A stretch of 64,000 nt of DNA, from assembly GCA_018292915.2 (NCBI GenBank), contig JACVVK020000018.1:228501-292500 (forward strand), written 5' to 3'. The translations under genes and the position numbers were made by a program. The stretch's first letter is position 1, and every line of letters begins with the position of its first letter. This DNA comes from Batillaria attramentaria (taxonomy: Eukaryota; Mollusca; Gastropoda; Batillariidae). The notes below the pieces were generated by a model. The model was not told the DNA's origin. It ran no database searches and saw only the letters and a program-made list of their open reading frames with translations. Positions 1 to 13,289 of the stretch are shown here, piece by piece.

Positions 1-494
1 CTGAAAGCCAGGTAAGCAGGAGATGAAAGCGTGGGTGTAGTCTACCTGGAACATTTAAAGGTCCATCTACCTATGTGTATAATTCTCTGCTCACAGGCCA
101 TTCTGGGCTCCGTCTTCTGGTAGTGTCTATCATCGTACTAATTAGACACCTGAACAGTGACAGCATCTCACAGGCTGGCGCAGAGCCAACAAAAGGCTTC
201 ATGCGACGCAAAAATAAATAAATAAATAATCGAGGAGTCAGCTAGCGTTGCGGTCAGACGCTCAGCGGAATAATCTGAAGTTTGTTTTTGTTTGTTTGTT
301 TGTTTGGTTGGTTGGTTGGTTGGTTTGGGGTTGTTGTTTTTTTTTTGTTGTTGTTTTTTTTTGGCTGCCCCAACTCTTTTTGTCAGCTCCAGTGGTGTTC
401 CTCCAAAGTCATGGGTGGAATCCACGGAGGACTCAAAAGCTGGGGCAATTTTTATGATGATGATGGCAAGATGATGCTATGGAGGTCCGTGTGG
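1..494. other. Gene-free stretch with a G/T-rich tract
   Basis: I see no coding exon or recognisable repeat here except a G/T-rich tract at about 279-362 made of TTTG, TTGG and TTG runs. The overlapping open frames in this tract are low-complexity (Phe/Val/Gly/Leu) and are not genes. Confidence 0.6.
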
Positions 495-781
495 TTTGGG
501 ACGCATTCCGCGCTTCCTTTCATAAATATCCCGGCATTGGGAACTACGGCACCTGCGGTGCCGGCCGTGTAATCATCCACATCATAAGACGTGTCATACC
601 AAGGGAAGCACCCCCAAAGTCGCACCCGTGAAGTGGGTGAATCTCGGCTCTGTGGCAACAGCCTCCCCACTTGGTCCATAGCACACCCGCTATGAAAAAT
701 CCCGCTTGCCTCGGCTGGGACTCGAACCCGGGTCTCCCGGTCCATGGTCCGAAGTGCTAACCACTACACTACGGGGACCGG
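495..781 (-). mobile_element. tRNA-derived SINE-like element, second family
   Basis: On the minus strand a tRNA-like head (about 781-705) has an A-box-like GTAGTGTAGTGGTTAGCAC and a B-box-like GGTTCGAGTCCC at tRNA spacing. These are the two internal promoter elements of RNA polymerase III. The two ends pair poorly as an acceptor stem (about 5 of 7), so it is not a functional tRNA. A body of about 200 bp follows. The 3' boundary near 495 is a guess and no target-site duplication was identified. Its head differs from the main SINE family of this window. Confidence 0.55.
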
Positions 782-1379
782 TTAATTTGCTGTTTCCTTC
801 GCACAACCTGCAGACGGCAGTGTAGTGCATTCAAAACACTGCTTATCATTCAAACAGACTATTTTGAGCGTTGCTCCAAAACTAACTTCTGGTGATCTTG
901 GAATATTCATATTTAAGGATTTTTCCCAGCACTGCCTCCGCGTTCCTCTCTCTCTTCCTCTACGCACCATTACTCCTCGATGTTGACAGAAAGCCTCCGC
1001 TTTCACCCAGGGACATGACAACAGGAGACAAACGGACAATGACGAAGCGGCTGCATGGAGGTAGAATATCAGCCGGACACTGCGATGGAGGGATAATAAA
1101 GAGCGCGGTAATGCCAAGAGCAACAGACAGCAACAGGGGGAGATGGCAGGCAGCCGCTCCATTATTAAAGGCAGTATCGATTTCCATCTAGACGTCGGTC
1201 GATTCTCTTTCCGCAGAGCGCCGCTTTTTAATATAATGGCACCTGGGCGTCCGGATATTCAAAGACTGTGTGTGCATGACCCATAGACCCTCTGCTGTGC
1301 TGGAAGTGTGACGCCGCCGCGCGCCATGTTGCGAGTACCTGGAAGTGCCAGACGCTATCAGCTGTTTACATAGCGCGCA
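782..1379. other. Gene-free stretch
   Basis: The overlapping open frames on both strands here are unrecognised and show no splice-site logic. I see no repeat structure. Confidence 0.5.
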
Positions 1380-1399
1380 TAGCATTGGTCCGCTTGATC

Positions 1400-1423
1400 T
1401 TACGTCACATTTCTGATGACGTC
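1400..1423. promoter_or_regulatory. Pair of CRE-like sites
   Basis: Two CREB/ATF-type cores lie within 24 bp: TTACGTCA at 1400-1407 and TGACGTC at 1417-1423. They sit 70-90 bp upstream of an ATG at 1494 with a strong initiation context, an arrangement common at animal first exons. Function is inferred only from position and motif. Confidence 0.3.
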
Positions 1424-1493
1424 TTTCTAAAGAACTTTGTATTTCGAACGAGGCGTCCTGTACACAGAGCCTCTGAGTTCTGGTATTCGCAAG

Positions 1494-1616
1494 ATGGCCG
1501 CGATAGCGACACTCGCAAGCAGCGGTGGCAGCGTGCGGCGGTGGGTCTATCTTTTTTTAGGTCTGTGGCAAGACCCCCCACAGTATGGACCTCTCCACGA
1601 GACCCTAGTGGTCTAA
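1494..1616 (+). CDS. Candidate first coding exon or small ORF, 40 aa, unknown
   Basis: An ATG at 1494 in the context AAGATGG opens a 40-codon frame beginning MAAIATLASSGGSVRR and closing at TAA 1614-1616. The Ala/Ser/Arg-rich, acid-free start resembles a mitochondrial targeting peptide or a first exon. A GTGGGT sequence near 1542 could act as a splice donor after codon 16. I do not recognise the protein and found no partner exon nearby. The paired CRE-like sites upstream are the main reason to list it. Chance remains quite possible. Confidence 0.18.
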   Translation: MAAIATLASSGGSVRRWVYLFLGLWQDPPQYGPLHETLVV

Positions 1617-1914
1617 ACAATTGTTTTCCCCACCACCTCGTCAAGACAAAAAGACGGTCACCGTAAAATTACACAGTAGCGCACAACAGTGAAACTTACT
1701 AGCGTGTTCGTATATATATATATGACTGATACAAGCGAAACACACGCATGGCGGAGACGCTATTACCTTATTATACTTTGACGAGATGCTAGAAAACTGT
1801 TGCCGGGCCGTTTTCCCTGCGTGGGTTATCTTGCAGAGTTTGTAGCCGATCTGTACAAATCACACTGGATTTAAAAAAAAAAAAAAAAAAAAAAGTTTTC
1901 ACATGTTGCCATGT
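1617..1914. other. Gene-free stretch with short (TA)n and a 22-A run
   Basis: It contains a short TA run near 1712-1723 and an A homopolymer at about 1873-1894. The A run could be the tail of an old retroinsertion, but no element body was recognised. Confidence 0.4.
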
Positions 1915-2575
1915 GAAAGCTTGTGGGGCCTCTGAACTACATCTGATGACCTGTCTTAACGAGATGAGTGACTGGTCTCCTTTTAGGGGGAAGGGGGGTG
2001 GGGGGGGGGGCTCTGAACCACAGCGAAGTTTGACCTGTTTTCTAACTGGTTGAAACGGCTTCCTCTGGAACGACTGGTGTGCTTGTTGCTAAGTGGAAGC
2101 TTGTGGGACCTCCTTTTTGATTGGCTGAAACTGGGGGAGCCGGGGTGGCCGAATGGTAGAGCGTTGGACTTCTAATGCTCGGGTCGTGAGTTCGTATCCC
2201 GGCTGGGGCCAAATATTTGTGCTGGTCTTTTGATCGTTGCCCCGTCTTTGATATCACCCGTATGTGGTGGAAAAGGACGTCAAACCGCCAAACACCCACC
2301 CACCCCTTGGCTGAAACTGCTTGCTCTGAAGCGACTGGTTCCTTTGTTGCTATAAATGGAGGCTTGTGGGATCTCCTTTTTGACTGGCTGAAACATTGGA
2401 ACAACTGGGTTCCTTTCATGTCACGTGGAAGCTTGTGGGACCTGATTTCTGACTAGCTGAAACTGCTTCCACTGGAGCGACTAGTTCCTTTCCTGTTATG
2501 CTGAAGCTCGTGGGGCCTCTGTACAGCAGCAAAGGTTGACCTGTTTTTTGATTGGCTGAAAACAGTTTCCAATGG
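1915..2575 (+). repeat. Degenerate tandem repeat, unit about 70-80 bp, split by a SINE
   Basis: Units start with GCTTGTGGGACCTCC or close variants near 1919, 2098, 2363, 2430 and 2506. Each carries GATTGGCTGAAACTG and a GCGACTGGTTCCTTTG-like segment. Units are clearly diverged and of unequal length. A SINE at 2134-2306 interrupts one unit, so the array predates that insertion. Confidence 0.7.
2134..2306 (+). mobile_element. tRNA-derived SINE (main family), copy 1, with 13-bp TSD
   Basis: The head has A-box-like TGGCCGAATGGTAGAGCG and B-box-like GAGTTCGTATCCC, the internal promoter of tRNA-derived SINEs. The anticodon-loop region CTTCTAA resembles tRNA-Arg(UCU). A body shared with the other copies follows (TTGCCCCGTCTTTGATATCA, then GTGGTGGAAAAGGACGT) and it ends in an ACCCACCCACCCC tail. 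Perfect 13-bp target-site duplications TTGGCTGAAACTG flank it at 2121-2133 and 2307-2319, proving retroinsertion into the tandem array. Confidence 0.93.
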
Positions 2576-2810
2576 AGAGGCCTATACTGCGCGATGCTGG
2601 CGCTCTGTCTGAGAACACTTGAGAGCGGGTTGGAGAGGAAGTAGGGTAAGTTAGTAACTGTCCGCGTGACAGACAGACTGCAGCTTAAATTTCGATCTAG
2701 GGGAAAACTGCGCAGGGCGGGTTTTGTTTTACGGAGAATAGACTCAGACAGAGAATCGATCGATACGGTTGAATGCGGCTTGCATTTCAAACGGCGCAAA
2801 AAAAAAAAAG

Positions 2811-2836
2811 GAGAGAGAGAGACAGACAGACAGACA

Positions 2837-2921
<85 letters not shown>

Positions 2922-2934
2922 TGTGCGTGCGTGC

Positions 2935-3017
<83 letters not shown>

Positions 3018-3024
3018 CGCGCGC
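2811..3024. repeat. Compound microsatellite (GA)n (CAGA)n (TG)n (TGCG)n (TG)n (CG)n
   Basis: The tract runs from GA and GACA repeats into about 70 bp of TG, a GA/TGCG interruption at about 2910-2939, another 70 bp of TG and 16 bp of pure alternating CG at 3009-3024. Alternating purine-pyrimidine DNA of this kind is Z-DNA prone. Confidence 0.97.
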
Positions 3025-4767
3025 ACAACCCAACATCTCCAGATTGATCATGCAGTACACAGCTTTAAACACAGAGGCAATGCATTACTGTCATGTGACA
3101 TCGATTACATAATTTACAAATGAAAATAAAGATAATGGAGCTCTAATATTACACAGGTTGTTGTTGTTGTTGTTGCTGTTGTTGTTTCCTTGTTTTTGCG
3201 GCGCTCACTTGCGCAGCAGTAACAACATCTGCTCGACGCATATTTTTGAAACCTTTCGGAGTTGTGCAGTCTCACGTAGGTCGGTTTAAGGCTGGAGAAT
3301 ACGTTGACTGAAAATAATGGGGACATTAGGTTTAAACATGTGTACCATACGTACGCTAAAAACAGTATAAAAAAAAATGAGGATGAATTTTTTTTCACAT
3401 TATCAAACAAGTCTGATTCGTGTATACTAAACGTTAAAATGAGCGTTTCAGTTGCTTTGTCCTGGCGCTTCCACTTTAGAACAAGTATTCCCCATCCTTA
3501 AGCCAGGTACTCCACCTCCTAATTTGTTACATCTCGTGTACACGCTCCAAGACACTTTCTTTGCGTGTGAAACCCCCCGATTTCTACGGCCATTTTCCAC
3601 GCGAACAGACGTGCGAGATGTCTGAAAGCCTGTTCTTACGCCTCACGGGCGACAGGTTCAAACAGAATAATGGGGCGAGGTAGATGGGGGGCGGTGTCGG
3701 TTTCCTCAGAGCAACTCACCCCGAATCACGGGCATTTTACGGATCAGCAAACTGGACCGAGAAGGCCTGACGTTAGCCCAGTACCAGAGTGCCCGAACTT
3801 TAAGCACCGGGTACTTTTCAATGTTCCATTAGAACTGGAAAGTGTGCGCAGTGGCGTGTAAATTAGGGAGATGTTTACGATAAACAGATGACCTATTTAT
3901 CAGTTTGTTCTCGGGTTTTCCATCAAACCGGGTATGAAGGAACTTAAGAATAATGGTGGGTCACCGATCACCAACGTCGACAAAGCTAGGAGTCGGGTGG
4001 GACGGGAGGGGGGGGGGACTAGGGGAGGTTTGGGGTGGACTTGGCTGACAGAAAGACTTAGTGCTGGAAACTTCCGATTCACCAACAGACATCACTGACC
4101 AGTCCACTGTTAGTTTACGGATCAAAACCCAGCCTTTGGTCAAATACTCCATACTCCCCCACCTAGCGTCGTTTAGAAAACGATAAAACATGTCTGCACC
4201 AACAACATGTAAAATTGTGTCTACGTGAGTCTGCAGACCATAGCACCTTGTCCTGAATAAACCTGATTGTGGTACACGTATGGCAGAGTTCACCAGACCG
4301 ACCGATCCAGACGCAACATGACACGCAAGCCTGAGCAGATCCTGTCGCACGAATGCACAATTACAAGCAACGTTCGTGTAAAGGCACAATGTGTGCGTGT
4401 GTCTTAATAGGCTGAAATATTTGTCACTCACGAAGACATAAAGTTGTTTGTGACTGAACTGATGGTTCGTTTGGACATCGATGTGGTTCTTATAACTTTG
4501 CGACCTCAAGTATCCAGGAAATAAGGCGTTCTTTGGGACTCACTAGTAACTACCCTAACAAAACAAAAACAAAAAACAAAAACAAAAATCCGCTATCAAT
4601 TGACAAAATATCAAGCCGACTCTGACCTAGATACAGGCCTCTGATGCTGACTTGACACGCCTAACTGATTCTGGTGCACAGACTGCATGAAATCAACAAG
4701 CACTTTTCTCAGCCTTGACAGTTCAGATACACCAAAGAATCCCGGAGGTGGTGACGGTGACGTTTGT
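3025..4767. other. Gene-free stretch
   Basis: There is a TTG run near 3159-3186 and a short G run near 4009-4018. The open frames, including a 182-codon minus frame at 3961-4509, have no recognisable domains and no convincing splice sites. I see nothing else. Confidence 0.5.
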
Positions 4768-5042
<275 letters not shown>

Positions 5043-5044
<2 letters not shown>

Positions 5045-6164
5045 GAGTACATAATGTGCATGAATCAACATGCCTCTTGCCCCCTTTCATGCCTTTTAAA
5101 TTAAATTATATTGCCGCCGTGAAAGCTGCCGGCGAAACCGACTGCATTTGACATGACACGCATGCATCAAGTCGCTGTCGCGGCACACGGTTTATGTTGT
5201 GTGGGCACCGTCAGGTCGCAATAACCTGAAAGTGTGACGGTCGAACAAAAACCGCTCACTGAACAGCGATTAAATGGCCGCCTACAGGGAAGGCGACGTT
5301 CTGAAATGAAACGTCAATACGGCTCTCAGGTGACTGCATCGAAATGTGCAACAACAAAAAAATGGACCCCTTTTTCAGACTTTTCCCTGTCAATAATTAT
5401 TTCTAGAGTGAGTCTTACGTGTCACACGGCCTTTCATCTGCTTTTGCATGTGTGACGCTTTCTTGAGGCAGGCCCGTGCAGAGACTTTTGTGTTTCCAAC
5501 CTGTCAAGACGCCACGATTTGCGTTCGTAATGTTTTGAAACACAAAAACATTTTTAACAAAAAGAATTACCTGTAAGGTCTACACTGACACATCATATTA
5601 TTGCCCATACCCCTCACCACGTTGTCAATCACGATTTCTGATTATGTGTTTGTATCGTCGTGTTTAATCGCTTTCAATCTGTGTGACGGTTTGCTGAAAG
5701 AGTAATGTCGAATTCAGAAGTGCCGCTGTAGACACGGTCTCACGATTTCCATTCGCAGAGTTCACAGAAATCCGGATTTTCCAATATGAGCCACCCACAT
5801 TACCCCAGCAACACCCCCCCCCCCCCCACACACACACACCCCCTTCCCTCTTCGTCGAACTGATCCTTTTCCTCTAACCAATACCGGACACCTTTTTTGT
5901 TCGATAGGGCGCTATGACCTCACACTGCAAAACTGACGTAATCCACCTTTGTCTCGCGTGCGTCTCGCGATTAGGTTCCACGTAAGACCACGCGTAAGTG
6001 TTATTTTTGTATCCGGTGTCTCCCTGCACCGGCTGGCACCCCTGATACCCATAGTGGCCTAGTCTACTGAGAAGTCTGTGCAAGCATCAGAGACACATAC
6101 ATAACACGCACGTCTGTGCAAGCACGTACGGACAACCTGGACGTAGGTACAACTGTCCAAAGCT
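5043..6164. other. Gene-free stretch
   Basis: I see no gene. A C run followed by (CA)n lies at about 5815-5840. Confidence 0.5.
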
Positions 6165-6224
6165 CGGGGCGTGGTCAAAATCGTTGGGAGCGTTTCCAGC
6201 GCTACTCCGCTTGAAACGTTACGG
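6165..6224 (-). repeat. Short dispersed repeat D, copy a
   Basis: Read on the minus strand it matches the core shared with copies near 6720, 52190, 55630, 57100 and 58160: GAAGCGRAGTAGCACC, then about 8 bp, then CTCGCGCCCATTTTGAC-like sequence and CACCCC. The element class is unknown. Confidence 0.5.
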
Positions 6225-6317
6225 CGGTGATTGCTCTCATGCAAAGCTAAATGATCGAAATATGAGCAAGCACACGTCTTTCTACTGTAGTGACGCGTTA
6301 GTCAAAGACGTTGTCTG

Positions 6318-6596
6318 GGCCCGTATGTAAAACTCGAGGTTAATTTAACCCACGGCTACAGGCCTACCCCAGACTAGGACAAAAGAAACCCCAAAACAAA
6401 ATTAAATTAAAAAAAAGGAAGCGAAGAAAGAAAGACAAAAATCCTGCTATAACGGCATAGGCACCTTGCTGGAATGGACCCGCTTTCTGATTTAAAACAA
6501 AAAGCAACAGAAAATTTAACCCTAGAGCTAGTTTAGTTCGAGGTTAGACTCTAACCCGGGGCTAAACTCCCTAACCCTGACTTTTACATGCGGGCC
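6318..6596 (+). mobile_element. GGGCCC-ended MITE, copy 1
   Basis: This is a 279-bp non-coding element with inverted ends. The left begins GGCCCGTATGTAAAACTCGA and the reverse complement of the right begins GGCCCGCATGTAAAAGTCAG. Inside are short self-complementary blocks (GGTTAATTTAACC, and GGTTAGACTCTAACC as a stem-loop). A CTG triplet abuts each end (6315-6317 and 6597-6599) and may be a 3-bp target-site duplication. Copies lie at 22855-23142 and, inverted, at 30122-30389. No transposase is encoded. A 3-bp CWG duplication would fit a PIF/Harbinger- or CMC-type helper, but this is only inference. Confidence 0.85.
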
Positions 6597-6609
6597 CTGG
6601 TTGGTACAC

Positions 6610-6870
6610 GGCTCCTTTCACAGTTTCACGCAGTCAGACCGAATTCCGTTGGAAACACTCGGTGCTGCTCAAATCTGATACTGGAAACACTCGGTGCTAC
6701 TGCTTGGGAAAACTCTGTCCTTGCGGTGCTACCGGCCTTTGAAGCGAAGTAGCACCATAAACACTCGCGCCCATTTTGACTACACCCCGTGAAACTCTCT
6801 CTAGAAAAGCTCTGTATTCAGCACCGCCAGGACAGAGTTTTTTTTATCCAAGCAGTAGCACCGAGTGTGT
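6610..6870 (+). repeat. Dispersed repeat D, copy b (longest)
   Basis: It shares its layout with 52060-52250: a CTTTCACAGTTTCACGC-like start, repeated GGAAACACTCGGTGCT segments, then GAAGCGAAGTAGCACC and CTCGCGCCCATTTTGAC near 6737-6782. Internal direct repetition of the GGAAACACTCGGTGCT segment is visible at about 6650 and 6682. It encodes no protein. Its mobile class is undetermined. Confidence 0.6.
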
Positions 6871-8911
<2,041 letters not shown>

Positions 8912-8982
<71 letters not shown>

Positions 8983-8988
8983 GCGCGC
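8912..8988. repeat. Compound microsatellite (AC)n(CG)n
   Basis: About 56 bp of AC repeats run directly into about 21 bp of alternating CG, the same composite structure as at 2838-3024 and 33019-33296. Confidence 0.97.
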
Positions 8989-9884
8989 AACATTCTCACT
9001 GGACAGTATCGGGGTATGGCAAAATAACAACCAACCACAAGTGCTTGTTAATGCCACCAAAATATACTCGACTAAGAATTTCACAGCTGTCTAGATCAGA
9101 GCCACTCTCACTGAGTCTCAGATTTAAATCAAATTAAATTTTGACCAATAATACACTGTACCTCAAACCTAGAAAGGACAAAACAACAACTCAAAAGTGC
9201 ACGTCATAACATATTGATTGACAAATGTCAGTCATGACGCGGCATTGTTCTCGCTCAGGCTCAGTCAGTGACATCTCCAAACGAAACTATTTCTTCCACT
9301 GTCCCCTTGTTTTTATTCTTTATGTCCTCTAATCAGAGGGTACTCTTGAGTTCGGTCTTGCGTGACCCCAACATCAAACCCTGTCGGTCACGGTCGAGTA
9401 GTTGGCCACTCCATGTATGTGCCCATATCTCCCTTGAAGCTCCGTATTAATCACACCCAAAACTCGTTTAAGCTACAGCAACGACTCCTGACGGAACTAA
9501 GTACATGTTGGGACACACGCTTTTGAAGACCACTGAAGGGTAAAGTCGCGACACGATGAAAACAGTTTTAAGTTATTTACACTGTCTACGCCCAACGCGA
9601 TTGACAGAAAAGAACTTTTCTTACAGGTTGTCCCACTCTAATCTTGTTTCTGAGATGGCGACGCACTCTTCTGCCTTTTGTGAACGTATTTGTGCGTCTG
9701 AGCGTGAGCGTCGGTACGAGTTCAATTTGGTAGGATCCAAACTATGTACAGTGACATGTAAATTGAGTGTCAAAAGCGTCTGTGTTTCTGACTTCCTCAC
9801 AGCTGGCTAAAACGCCTGATTCGTCTGCCTGGTGGCTTCGTTTCTGTTTCCTGTCTGCGCAACAGAAGATGTCAGACCAACCGA
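8989..9884. other. Gene-free stretch
   Basis: No recognisable gene or repeat. Open frames are under 90 codons and unrecognised. Confidence 0.5.
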
Positions 9885-10104
9885 CTGGTCAGCTCTTTTT
9901 TTTTTTTTTTTTTTTCTTTTTTTTAGATTCAGTCCGGTTGTTTATGTTGTTTATGTTGTTGCTGTTGGGTGGGTTTTTTTTATTGTTTCGGTTTGTGTTT
10001 TTTGTTGTTTTGTTGTTGTTGGTCTTTTTGTATGTGGTTTGTTTTTCAGAGGAGGATTTTTGTTTTGTTTGTTGTTGTTGTTGTTTCTTGTCTGTTTTTT
10101 GGAG

Positions 10105-10193
<89 letters not shown>

Positions 10194-10245
10194 GTTTTTT
10201 GTTTGTTGTTGTTGTTTTTGTTGTTGCTGTTGTTCTGGGTTTTTT
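9885..10245. repeat. Strand-asymmetric T/G-rich tract with (TG)n
   Basis: About 360 bp of the plus strand is nearly all T and G: T runs at 9895-9924, TTG/TTGTTT runs, (TG)n at about 10105-10192, then TTGTTG runs. All six frames are open or nearly so because of composition, not because of coding. Confidence 0.9.
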
Positions 10246-10295
10246 TATGGGGATGGGGAGGGGTACCCGCAAGGGTTCTACCTAACCCGAGAGGG

Positions 10296-10395
10296 ACTAT
10301 GATTAGGAATACATTTAGGACTAGGTTTAGGTTTAGGCTTAAGTTTAGATTCAGGGTTACGGTAAGGGTTAGTTAGGAGATTTCGGGTAAGTGTT
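10296..10395. repeat. Degenerate telomere-like tract
   Basis: The plus strand repeats a 6-7 bp motif close to TTTAGG/TTAGGG: TAGGTTTAGGTTTAGGCTTA near 10323 and AGGGTTACGGTAAGGGTTAG near 10353. It is too diverged to be a telomere end, so it is either an old interstitial telomeric repeat or a simple-sequence tract of similar composition. Confidence 0.5.
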
Positions 10396-11046
10396 CGTGG
10401 TAGCGTTAGTGTTCGCAATGCAGCGCAACCGTTCCATTCAAACAGCAAACACTGAACTGCGGAGGGTGTTTCTATAACGGACCTCATCTTCTAAAAAGCA
10501 CGATCGGAAATGAAGGCATGGTCACGACGAAGATGTACGAGCGCAAAGCTTACGCAATAACCTCCCTCACGTAGAACTACACAGCTCCCTGCTGAGATCT
10601 CGCTCCTGACACGCGAAAGGGACATCAAAGACACGGGGGAAGACAGTGGAAAGCGACAAGATGATGAAGTGGACAGCCAGCGGACGTTGCCGCGTCTGCA
10701 GGTTTTGTCCGTTGGACAGTAAATGACCCGTTGTGTCAGGCAGGCTCACTGGCCATCAATAACCGCCTTCTAGGGAGCCTATGATGTTTTGCGTCAAGAA
10801 CGGTGAAAAGTTGCCCGGGCAACAAATCTTTCTTGTGCTGGATAAGGCAGAGATCCGAGGCGCCGGGGGATGTACATGTCTCATATATATGTATCACAAT
10901 TTTCCCAGATCGAACACTTATACCTTCTTCTTCTGCGTTCCCCACTTCTGAATGATGGGGTGTCAAGGGTTTCGAATGTTGTTGTTGTTGTTAACTGGTA
11001 GACCTGTTTGGTGAAATTGTGGCATATGTTTACGTGTTCTATGAAT
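10396..11046. other. Gene-free stretch
   Basis: No gene recognised. A short TTG run lies at 10979-10991. Confidence 0.5.
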
Positions 11047-11395
11047 CAGGCTGGGGAATTGCTGAGGCAAAAAAAGACTGAAACCTAGACCGGGGTGCAG
11101 AGACAGCGCCCTGCTGGGGGACCACCCTATTGAAGAAAACAAATTCTAGTGTTCTTAAAGGCATTTAGTAGCCTCTCCTGGCACCTAGAAGTAAAATACT
11201 GCCTTGACACTGGCATGTGCATCTTCAAAAATAAGGTTAGACTGTCCCATATGGCTTTACATGTTATCATGATACATGACTCTGTGTGCAACCTTTACCC
11301 CTTCCTTTTCTTTGGCTGAAACGTTCATTTTTTATGGCTGAAAGGATAGGGAGTTTGGCTGAAAACTGCCAAATGTCTGAAAGTTCCCCAGCATA
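11047..11395. mobile_element. Putative small DNA transposon (TIR element)
   Basis: The left end CAGGCTGGGGAATT pairs with the reverse complement of the right end, TATGCTGGGGAACT. The pair is flanked by ATGAAT at 11041-11046 and 11396-11401, a possible 6-bp target duplication. The right half holds several GGCTGAAA repeats. No protein is encoded. The short arms mean chance is not excluded. Confidence 0.45.
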
Positions 11396-12204
11396 ATGAA
11401 TGCTTAGGTGCAAGAAATGGTATCTGTCTAGCTCGTGGCGTGTCCGCATGGCGGAATGGTGTGCATGTGGCACAAAGGGATATGACACACGGACAGACAG
11501 GTAGGCAGGCAGGGTTTGAGACAGACAGGCAGACACGACGGACAGACAGACAGACAATGACTGTGAAGTATTCGAATCACAAGGAAGCAAAGACTCGAAC
11601 CCAAACACACATCAACGCCCTCCACTACAGCGAGGTATCGTGTGCCATCTGAGATTTCTCACCCAAACCGATATCACCCCTGGCAAAGCGGCGTCAGTCT
11701 GTTTTCACACGAGCTATTTACGGTAGAGAGGAAGGAACATGACACAACCCCCCGCGTAATCTGATCACTTGGGCATAACCGGGGCCTTTACCTGTCTCAG
11801 GCAAGCTGCTTCCCCCCAGGTAGATAGACCCGATTGTGTCGCAAGACGCCTTCTCGCCTTCGGGCGGATGTCGGAGGGGGAAGCTGCGTGAAGCGCTCGT
11901 CTCTCTGCTGTGTGGTGCTTCCACCGTGAATCAAACTGGGACCAGAAACCTTTTTAACTTATTTCGATGCAGTTTCAGTGACCCTATCGGAAACAACTAC
12001 AGCATGTGGGTGGGATTTTTGGAGACAAAAATCTTCACAAAGGCTGAATCCATTTTACCGGACCCTCGGAACACAGGGTGTCAATGGCAATGTGGTCTGT
12101 CCAAATAGTGCGAGGAGGTGCAAGGAAGAGTTAAAACATCCCAAATCACCAAGCGTCTTTACACCTTCCGCGACTTGTGCCGTGGGGGAGAGGCGCTCGG
12201 GGGT

Positions 12205-12235
<31 letters not shown>

Positions 12236-13289
12236 TGTTAACTCTTCCTCGCACTTTTTTGACGGACCCATGGCAATGGACATCATCACTGATTTCCCAG
12301 ATCGATCTCCTAGTACTTTGACGGGATCAGAGACACAGAAAATCTCTTTGTCTCTGAAGGGATTCACTAGTAGTAGATTCTGTCCGTCGAGGCAATCTGC
12401 GCGGCCTCCGAGGGATCCATATATACGCCGGGTTTGATGAAACATTACTGACATGGTTTCAGTCTCTGCGGTCATTGCAATAATGCTATACTGTAGTTGC
12501 CATCCGAGGTTGTATCAACACCACTGGAAGTTAAACGCTTTTATCGGAACGTGTGCCATAACAATCCAGTGATAAATACACAAGAAGAGGCTGAACTTGT
12601 AACGTATGCTATTACGTTTGCACCACCACCCCCCCACCCCCCCCCCCCTTCCCCCCGAAAAAAATCAATGCAAGTCTTCTTAGATGTATACCTTCCAGTG
12701 TTTTTCAGCTGCAAAGTAAGTACTTGTTTGTTGGTCTTTGTTGTTGTTTTGTTTGCGTGCGTGCGTGCGTGCGTGCGTGTTTGTTATTTCCTCTCGTAAA
12801 CGTGAGACGCCAATCGTCCGAGATTCAGATTACTTCATGAGATTAAACACCTCACCTGCCCTTCAAGAGTCTTTCTCTTTTCAGTAAATTTGTGACCTTA
12901 TTCAAATGTCAGCAACAGGGCTGTTAGAAAACACCTGCTAAACTGGCTCTGGTTTCCAACAGAAAATGCTTTTGCTTCACAGTCAACAGAAAATGCTTTT
13001 TTTTGCTTCACAGCCAAACTGTAAATCTATCAAGACATTTTCCTTTTTGCACCTGTCTCTAATGAGACCAGCCGCGTCGCTTAAGCAAAGGAGGTAAATG
13101 GAACAGGTGGTTTCACACCTGTGGAACCAAGGGGGAGTCCGCGATGGTCACCTGACACAAAGGATTTAGAATTAGTCTCTCACTCCACTCGTAATGCCTC
13201 CTTGACCCTTACTCTCCTAATGACAAAAACAACACCATGAAGCCACACACAGCGAAAAGACGGGGCCCCATACACCAATGCCGTGTAGA
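11396..13289. other. Gene-free stretch with simple repeats
   Basis: CAGA-type repeats lie at about 11491-11556. (GT)n then a G15 run lies at 12201-12236, a C-rich run at 12622-12656 and (GTGC)n at 12755-12780. A 30-bp segment containing CAACAGAAAATGCTTTTG is tandemly duplicated at about 12957-13013. I see no gene. Confidence 0.6.

Noticed and set aside
705..781. tRNA gene on the minus strand
   Set aside because: A- and B-box-like motifs are present but the acceptor stem pairs poorly and a long non-tRNA body follows, so it was called a SINE.
2121..2570. CRISPR-like or other regularly spaced array
   Set aside because: Repeats are diverged, unit lengths are unequal and there are no distinct spacers. 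It is a eukaryotic minisatellite.
3961..4509. 182-codon minus-strand frame
   Set aside because: The end is Pro/Ser-rich from a C-rich tract and no domain or splice logic was found.
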